Below the pieces are notes generated by a model. It was not told where the DNA came from and did not search any database. It saw only the letters and a program-made list of their open reading frames with translations. Both the position numbers and the translations under genes were made by a program. From the NCBI GenBank assembly GCA_003024785.1, contig PUQB01000029.1, forward strand, positions 596,530 through 660,529: a DNA stretch of 64,000 nt, in the 5' to 3' direction. The stretch comes from Selaginella tamariscina (lineage: Eukaryota; Streptophyta; Lycopodiopsida; Selaginellales; Selaginellaceae). Below, in pieces: positions 57,163-64,000 of this stretch. Position 1 is the stretch's first letter. Each line of letters starts with the position of its first letter.

Positions 57163-59672
57163 TTGCATATTCTTATGTATATGGTTTTTCAGGTACGGTC
57201 GAGGGGGCTTGTACAGAGCGTATATGTTCCGGCAGCCTACCGTACTGGCTACGACACCGGGAGTATGTCAAGCCGTTCTTTGTAATCGGCACACCTTCGA
57301 GATTGGTTGGCCGAAGAGAGTAGCGAAGTATCTAACTGGCGAAGGGACTTTAAGCACGGTAACTGGAGAGGAGCATATGAAGCTTAGTAAGCTTATTAAA
57401 CCTTCTATAAATTCACCACGGGCTATTGAGCATCAGTTGCCCTGTATTGAGAAGAATGTCAAGGAAACACTACGTGCATGGGCACAACAGGGGAACATTA
57501 CACTCCTTGACGAGGCCAGATTGGTAAGCGTGCGTGCGCGCGTGTGTATGTGCGTGTGCGTGTGAGTGTGAGTGAGAGAGAGAGAGAGAGAGACACCAGA
57601 TTGGTAAGCTCTATGTGTGTGTGTGTGCGCGAGAGAGAGAGAGTGGCCAACATAGAGATATCAATGATGCTATATATACTACACGTCTTCTATATATTGT
57701 GTGTGTGTATGCGTGCGTGCGTGCGTGGGTCATTTATATCCAAATGTAGTGTATACTTACTATATACTGAATTTTTGTGTAACAATATTTCTATTGTATA
57801 ATACTCTCTAATAACCATACCAATAATAAAATTAAATCAATATTATTGATGAAGTTTTATTAATTAATAAGTAATTTATTTATTAATCTTTTTGTTTAAT
57901 TATACAGCTTACTCTCAAGAATTTTCACCGAATACTTTTGGGAGAAGACACAGAACTGGACTTTGGAGAAGTGACTAAACTTGTACACAAGATGAACAGG
58001 GGTTTTCGAGCTTTCCCTTTATATATTCCAGGCACTGCTTATAGTGAAGCAATTAAGGTATTAATAATTTAATATTTATATATATACCTCTAAAAAGTAT
58101 ATATTTATTTTTTAATTATATATATTAATAATTCTTTTCAGTTTTTAATTAGAAAAACGTTCTTTTTAAATTTAAATTAGAAATTAAACATATAGTTATA
58201 ATATGTAATATTAATAAGTTTTCATTATACAGGCACGTAATATAATAAGAAATCAAATGTTAAATATACTTAATCAAAGGAAAACATGTAAAGAGAGGAT
58301 ATCATATGGGGACACACTAACAATGTTAATGGAAACTACAAATGAGAATGGGGAATATTTAAGTGATGATCAAATTGTTAATTTGCTAGTTACTTTCTTA
58401 AGTGGTGGGTTTGACTCAATTGCTCATCTTATTACATGGATGGTTATTTTACTCAAGGAAAATCCACGTGTATTTGATAAACTTAAGGTAAATTTATTTA
58501 ACTGGGTAATTATAACATTTATTAAGTTAATAATAAAATATATTATATTACTAGAATGTTTTCTATTTAATTTTTTAATATTTATCAAAGATGCTGAGAT
58601 TATTTGGTGATTCGGTTTATCCTTCAATATAAATGTTAATTATTTCTAAATTATAAATTGTTAATATTATTTTAAGTTTAATGTTGTGGTGATTATAAAT
58701 ACAGTACATCATGGTGTATAGTTTTAATAAAAATTAATGAACATTCTGATTATTAAAAATTAAAAGCACTTAAGTATATATTTTAAAACAGGCTGAGCAA
58801 GATGCCATTGCTCTGAATAAGATATCTGGCGAGAACCTTACAATATCAGACATCAAAAGTATGACTTATATGTCTCAGGTAAGTTTTATAATTTCCATAA
58901 TAACTTTGTCAAAATAAATAAATAAATAAATAAAATAAATAGAATATAATATATATATATAATATATATATAAACTTTGAATGTTGTAGGTTATGGATGA
59001 AACATTAAGACTGGTAAATATAGCTCCATTTACTTTTCGAGAGGTCCTAGTGGACGTGGAACTGAATGGTATGTATAAATTACACACACACACATACACA
59101 CGCACTGTGTATATATTTGCTTGATAGGATATACAATACCAAAAGGTTGGTTCGTGGAATCATGGGCGAGGCATATTCACTTGGATCCTCTTGTTTATAC
59201 TAATCCAAAGGAGTTTAATCCAGAACGATGGACTGTAAGTATTTAAGTATAATATGTTTATACTTTATATAATTAAATATTAAGTTAAATTATTTATGTC
59301 CGTGTATATATATATTTTATACTTAATATTACTTATTTATTTTAGTTAAATAATTACAGGATGTGAAGCCTCTTCCCAACACATTTCTACCATTCGGAAT
59401 GGGAAACAGAAAATGTCCAGGAATTAATTTAACGAGGTTTCAAAGTAGCGTCTTTCTACATCACTTAATCGTTCATTACAAGTAATGCTTGAATTATATT
59501 ATTTAATTATGTTAATGATATTTTTAATATTGTTATTAATGATATTTAATTATTATTATTAACTGTTAATTACAGATGGCAACCTTTGAATCCCAACTAC
59601 AAGCTTTCATATTTACCACATCCAAGGCCTTCCGACCATTATCCCGTGAAGATCATAAGAAGAGTAATGTGA
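56334..59672 (+). CDS. Cytochrome P450, CYP88-like (ent-kaurenoic acid oxidase-like)
   Basis: Haem monooxygenase of the ER membrane, CYP85 clan. Nine exons join in phase: 56,334-56,560, 57,193-57,523, 57,908-58,057, 58,233-58,487, 58,792-58,878, 58,990-59,068, 59,128-59,234, 59,360-59,481, 59,576-59,672; 484 aa (482 from the second ATG at 56,340). Features in order: N-terminal membrane anchor (about residues 3-25), proline hinge ([12 protein letters not shown]), [11 protein letters not shown]-helix [18 protein letters not shown] (K-helix ExxR), NPERW, and the haem loop [10 protein letters not shown] with the axial Cys. The end [15 protein letters not shown] is typical of CYP88 proteins, which oxidise ent-kaurenoic acid to GA12 in gibberellin synthesis. 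The I-helix has Asp in place of the usual His-Glu and lacks the usual Thr, so the substrate may differ. Several introns carry GT/GA or CT/CA tracts at their edges. All junctions are GT-AG. Confidence 0.9.
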
Positions 59673-60238
59673 TTCATATTAATAATCATTTAATTTTTTA
59701 AAATAAAAATAAAACCTTTTAAATTTGCCTAAATGAGATTTGTTTTACGTCTTTAATAAGCATTACAAAGCACAATGTATATGATGACGTGATATATTAT
59801 TAACTAAAACCATACCAATAATAAAATATTTAGTAAAAGAGAGTATATTAGGATTATATGAAAAATATAATAGTTTTATAATATAATTAAAAACATATTC
59901 AGTTCAGTTTGGTATATTTATTATATATATATATGTATGATATATAGTAGTTAAAAACTAATTACTTATTAACTTTCAAATTAATAAGTTGTGTTTATAT
60001 TATATGTGATTTAAAACCTTCTGAATTACTAATATTTTTAGATTGCCACTGATTTACGTTTGGAATGTTGTATATTGCACTTAACAATATTTTATTAAGG
60101 AGAGTGCTAATTTCATTATATTCATTCAATCACCACCATTTGGCATTTTAATGTCCACAATGATATAAAGTTGATGTATTTATAATATATACATATATAT
60201 ATTTATATGTATATATGTATGTATGTATGTATGTATGT
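59673..60238. other. AT-rich stretch after the P450 gene
   Basis: 3' UTR and intergenic DNA with AATAAA-like signals near 59,700, otherwise AT-rich. No gene seen. Confidence 0.5.
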
Positions 60239-60355
60239 TGAAACTTGGGAAATTTAAAAGCTTTGAATGGTATTATATAAAAATCCTTGATATAATCTAT
60301 GCTATTTGAGTACGTCATTGAACTTTGCAAAAGAACGACGTCAAAATAACAAGTG
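60239..60355 (+). repeat. 115-bp direct repeat, copy 1
   Basis: TTGAAACTTGGGAAATTTAA and about 90 further bases match 63,749-63,857. Both are preceded by GTAT tandem repeats. Confidence 0.8.
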
Positions 60356-60537
60356 ACCCCACATCTGCCACGTGTATAATCCGGGTTTCAACGGTAGGAT
60401 CTAGCAGAATCGACAAATGAAATTTTTATTCCCAATCTTTTAATATAAAAATCTATTTTTGAAATAAAAATCAACTTAAACTCTATTTTGGTAAACCAGG
60501 AGTTTACCACAAACTAACTATATGTTTACCATCGAGG

Positions 60538-61907
60538 CTAAGAGAAACATTTGCACATGTCCATCCCACTGTTCTTCCGTACGGGCAAGAACACGTCATC
60601 CCGTACAAGGTCCAACCGGTACAGGAATGGTACGAGCACTACGCAAGCAACGACAACAGGGATTGGTCCAAAAATCCACAGTAATAAAGGAAATGCAAAA
60701 TAAAAACCCCTCGTCCCCACTGTGTAGAAGTTCGATCCCCTTGCCAGCACTCTTGCAACATAGTCTGGTGTTATCTTCGAGTCCTCACTGAAAAAAACTG
60801 TGTGTGCGTGCGTGCGTGCGTGCGTGTGTGTGTGAGAGAGAGAGAGAGACGTACCTCACAGGTGTATTAATAAGAAAGTTGACGTGATTAGTGAAACGTA
60901 TGGATTGCATGTAACAAACAAACGAGAAGAGGAAGCAAGAAAGAAGGGCGACAAATTTCATCGACATTATAATGTCATTGTGTGATCCGAGAACTACAGA
61001 GCTTGAGAGACCTGAAAAGAACAATATATAAACACACACGCACGCACGCACGCACGCACGTACCCTGAAGAGGTCTTTTAACGCTGTATGTACTGCTGAG
61101 AAACGCAGCAAGTCCGGAGCTTAAAAGTATTGCGGTTGATGCCATGAGCGTTGAGGCCATTATTGAGTTCCTCAAAGTTTGCACAGCGAGTACATTCTTC
61201 TTATCATTATCCTATATGTATTAGTCAGCGTGTGTGAGTGCGTGTGTAAGTGTGTGTGTGAGAGAGAGAGAGGGAGCAGACGCGTTCACACAAAATAACC
61301 ATACAGAATATACGTATACAAACATGTATATACGCATGTAATATATATGTACTTACATGCACGCACAGACATCAGCATTGCCAATTTTATAGTTTACTTA
61401 AAGCAAGCCGTGTTGCTCGTGAGTCAACTGAATATATCTCAACTACCTGAAAAAGGCTTGTGTGCGTGCGCGTGTTTGTGTGTGTGTGTGTGAGAGAGAG
61501 AGAGAGGAAACTATCAAACATATTGCAAAAGATATGCTTAATGTGTACCAAAGAACAAAGTTTTTGCGTACAAACATACACAATTGTCATATATTTATAT
61601 ACACACACGCATACATATTGATGTATGATGAACATTTTGTTATAGAAAACTATTACGTAAATTTAAATAACAATTTTAAAAAAATCGTATCAAAAACCAT
61701 ATAGAACGATAATTAAATAGTTTAATAATTTACCTTCATAATACTATGAACCCAAGCAGTTCTTCCAGCGTGATTAACACCCATAACAGTCTGCAGAGGA
61801 TGCTTCTTCACTTTGTAATACAAATAAACATGATAAGCCAAGAGCGTAATTAATCCAATTGGTACCAAAATCAGATCGAAATATATACGCTTCCACATAT
61901 TTTCCAA
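60538..61907 (-). CDS. DUF599 family membrane protein
   Basis: Plant-specific membrane protein of unknown function. Four minus-strand exons join in phase: 61,907-61,734, 61,211-61,064, 61,011-60,855, 60,787-60,538, giving 242 aa, close to the usual length of the family. Recognisable segments: ILVPIGLITLLAYHVYLYYK (first membrane segment), HPLQTVMGVNHAGRTAWVHS, DNDKKNVLAVQTLRNSIMAS, LLSSGLAAFLSSTYSVKRPL, FLFSFVCYMQSIRFTNHVNF then LINTP, RGSNFYTVGTRGFYFAFPLL and LWIFGPIPVVVACVVLVPFL. At least four hydrophobic segments are present. The start is the ATG of MENMWKRIYFDLIL. An intronic stretch (61,387-61,450) opens after a TTTTTCAG-type site but is not part of the family protein. Introns carry GTGC/GT and CT/CA tracts next to splice sites. 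Confidence 0.9.
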
Positions 61908-61977
61908 TCCTGAGGCAAACTCAAAATACCTAATGTGAAACTAGTTTGACTCTAAGACGGCTTTGTACACGCATATT

Positions 61978-61987
61978 GCCACGTGGC
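61978..61987. promoter_or_regulatory. Palindromic G-box upstream of the DUF599 gene
   Basis: GCCACGTGGC lies 71 bp before the start codon, directly followed by GCGTTTTTTGGGCGCCC. CACGTG is the binding site of bZIP and bHLH factors in plants. Confidence 0.5.
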
Positions 61988-63216
61988 GCGTTTTTTGGGC
62001 GCCCAAACAAATGATTCGCTGTTGGTTTCCATTTAAGTTTCTATGAAGCAGACAATTACGTGTTCATTCAAGACTGTATTTAATTAATTAATAAATAGAA
62101 AAATTACATTTATACCTCTGAAATTTATCATATTCACTGCTGAAACTTCAATTTAAAACTTCATAAATTTTAAAATTAAAAATTAAAAAACATATTTAAA
62201 AAATCAATACAAATTTATAATTAATTTGTATTTTAATATATTTAGGTCCAAAATATAAATTATTATATCACAATATAATTATTTTAAATAATATTCCATT
62301 TTTACTATGACAATTTTTTGACATTTAATATTTAATAAACTTTAATTATTTCATTTGCAATATATTGTGAATTAAAATATATATTTAATTAATATTGTTA
62401 TTTTAAAAATTAAATATTATAATTAAAGTTTTAAAAGGGTATATATGTAAATTTAAATTTTTTAAAAGGGTATATATGTAAATATGATGGTATAAATGTA
62501 ATTTTCCCTTAATAAATTCAATATCTTCAAATAGCTAAAGCTTTATTCACCGTACATAGGATTATTCTTGAAATTAATTAAACATGTAAATGTTTACCGT
62601 ATTAGTTATATATATACAGGAATTTGTGTGTGCGAGAGAGAGAGAAAACCATCAAACTTATTGATGTTTAGTGTGTACCCAAGAACAAGTTTATACGTTA
62701 TATCTAACTACTTCAGTGCAAACATAAGCAATTCAAGGTTGAGATACACACACATTTTGTGTGTATGTCTGTTATACATACAAATGATGAACAATCTACA
62801 AACAAATTAATCTCAAACTTGTAGAGAGAGAGAGAGAGAGTATATAATTAAAAACATTTGGTAAACTATTAGATAGAAATTTGGCAAACCAAGCAATAAA
62901 AATCGCTATTGAATTAAATATCAGTTAAACCGTACATTAGCTATATAGATAAGATAGACACACACTATCGTCCTTTAATGCTTTAATGCCATGTATAAAG
63001 AAAAAGTTTAAAACTAAAGGACCTTTGAAACTTATTATCCGTTTACTCTGAAATTTACAGTTATATTATTGAAAACTGTTTTCTAAAACTATAAAACGTT
63101 TAAAAGTTTTATTGTACTTACAAATATTCCTTAGAATAATAAAATCACTTTAATACATTAATTTAATATCAAATTAAATCTTAAACCATAGGATCCAGCA
63201 CACGCACGCACGTTAA
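61988..63216. other. AT-rich intergenic stretch
   Basis: No gene seen. It has poly-A/T runs, a near-duplicate TTTAAAAGGGTATATATGTAAAT pair at about 62,430 and 62,464, and a short (GA)n run near 62,825. Confidence 0.5.
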
Positions 63217-63385
63217 GAGACCATAGCAAAGCAACTCATAAGAACGGGTATTGGTCCCATTATCCACAGCAGTAAAGGGATGGTAAGTAGAAACTTCTGG
63301 CTCCTATAGCTTGGAAATCTGTGGCTTTCACAAATATAGAATCCCTTCTGGAGGTATATTTATAAGGTAGCTCACCTGATCAAAT
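63217..63385 (-). pseudogene. DUF599 fragment
   Basis: On the minus strand it reads FDQVSYLINIPPEGI, then after stops and a shift GARSFYLPS, then LLWIMGPIPVLMSCFAMVS and a stop. These match the last third of the gene at 60,538-61,907 (NHVNFLINTP...GTRGFYF...LLWIFGPIPVVVACVVLV). The intron that separates these parts in the intact gene is absent, and about ten codons are missing. No other exons are seen. Confidence 0.7.
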
Positions 63386-63610
63386 CAATAATTAATACTA
63401 CAACCATGTGTGTGTGTATGCGTGCGTGCGTGTAAACACATGCACATAGGGAGAGAAGATGAGACGTATGTTTTGTTTTATAACAACCTACAATGATACT
63501 CTTGTTTTATATACCTGAATTCATGTTAAAAGTATACATATACATAATGAAAATTTATGTTAATAATATACATAAACATAATTATATATTAGGCTATTTA
63601 TAATACTGCA

Positions 63611-63613
<3 letters not shown>

Positions 63614-63691
<78 letters not shown>
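63614..63691. repeat. (AT)n microsatellite
   Basis: Nearly 40 uninterrupted AT repeats, followed by GTAT repeats (63,692-63,716). Confidence 0.95.
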
Positions 63692-63692
<1 letters not shown>

Positions 63693-63748
63693 GTATGTAT
63701 GTATGTATGTATGTATATGTTGAGAGATTTAATAACCAGACAAAATAC

Positions 63749-63857
63749 TTGAAACTTGGGAAATTTAAAAGCTTTGAATGGTATTATATAAAATATCCTT
63801 TATATAATCTTGGATATCTGAGTACATTAGACTTTGCAAAACAACGACATCAAAATG
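63749..63857 (+). repeat. 115-bp direct repeat, copy 2
   Basis: Matches 60,239-60,355. There the repeat lies about 180 bp beyond the 3' end of the DUF599 gene, so another DUF599 copy could begin just past the window end. Confidence 0.75.
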
Positions 63858-64000
63858 TGTGTGAATTTGAGAAGTCTTTTATTTTATTACAGATATTTAC
63901 AGAATTTGTTTTCATTAATTATGTCGAAGTCATAATTCAAGAGTATGAATTTTTTTATATTTAGAGTCATCTGAAGAACCGACATATTCTCAGAGTTTGA

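Noticed and set aside
61387-61635. Extra DUF599 exon (VVEIYSVDSRATRL) after a TTTTTCAG site.
   Set aside because: It is not part of the family protein, ends in a stop, and exon 1 joins in phase to DNDKKN at 61,211 without it.

Overview
Kind of organism. This is nuclear DNA of a land plant. The clearest evidence is two multi-exon genes that reassemble without a break: a CYP88-like cytochrome P450 (9 exons) and a DUF599 membrane protein (4 exons). Other evidence is the 3' end of a peroxisomal Lon protease (LON2) ending in the PTS1 tripeptide SRL, L1-type LINEs of plant architecture and a Ty3/gypsy element. Most of the window is very AT-rich; the two LINEs are the exception. An Ec-like (type 4-like) metallothionein family and a Crinkler/RHS-type gene make a seed-free plant my guess, but the sequence does not settle the lineage. 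Many introns carry GT/GA or CT/CA microsatellites next to their splice sites.

Layout. About 1-8,350 (minus) is a near full-length but frame-broken LINE that runs off the window start; it has an RNase H-like ORF ahead of its gag-like ORF1. A 5'-truncated relative lies at about 9,220-10,839, with minisatellite and hairpin repeats between them. From 10,969 to 16,747 are three host loci: the last five exons of LON2 (plus), a tail-to-tail alpha/beta-hydrolase with a nonsense codon and a frameshift (minus), and a decayed P-loop NTPase/nuclease gene of the Crinkler-RHS type (plus).

From about 17,300 to 45,700 the window is a tandem array. A typical unit is about 2.1 kb and holds one metallothionein copy (plus) and one tRNA-Ser(UGA)-like copy (minus). 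I count nine of each. Only the metallothionein at 43,590-44,007 is intact (two exons, 81 aa, 19 Cys). The array contains an internal inversion (about 18.7-21.4 kb) with an ABCB-transporter fragment at its edge, a young Ty3/gypsy insertion (26,925-31,851), a solo-LTR-like insertion (33,812-34,273), a MULE-like element with a 126-codon ORF (42,438-43,084) and an unassigned 2.1 kb AT-rich block.

About 45.7-52.8 kb is an AT-rich desert with an old 2 kb duplication. After it come a rearranged mitochondrial dicarboxylate-carrier pseudogene with one exon inverted (54,965-55,959), the intact P450 (56,334-59,672), the intact DUF599 gene (60,538-61,907, minus) and a broken DUF599 fragment near 63.3 kb.

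The most unusual structure is the metallothionein/tRNA-Ser array. The genes on either side do not form an evident pathway.
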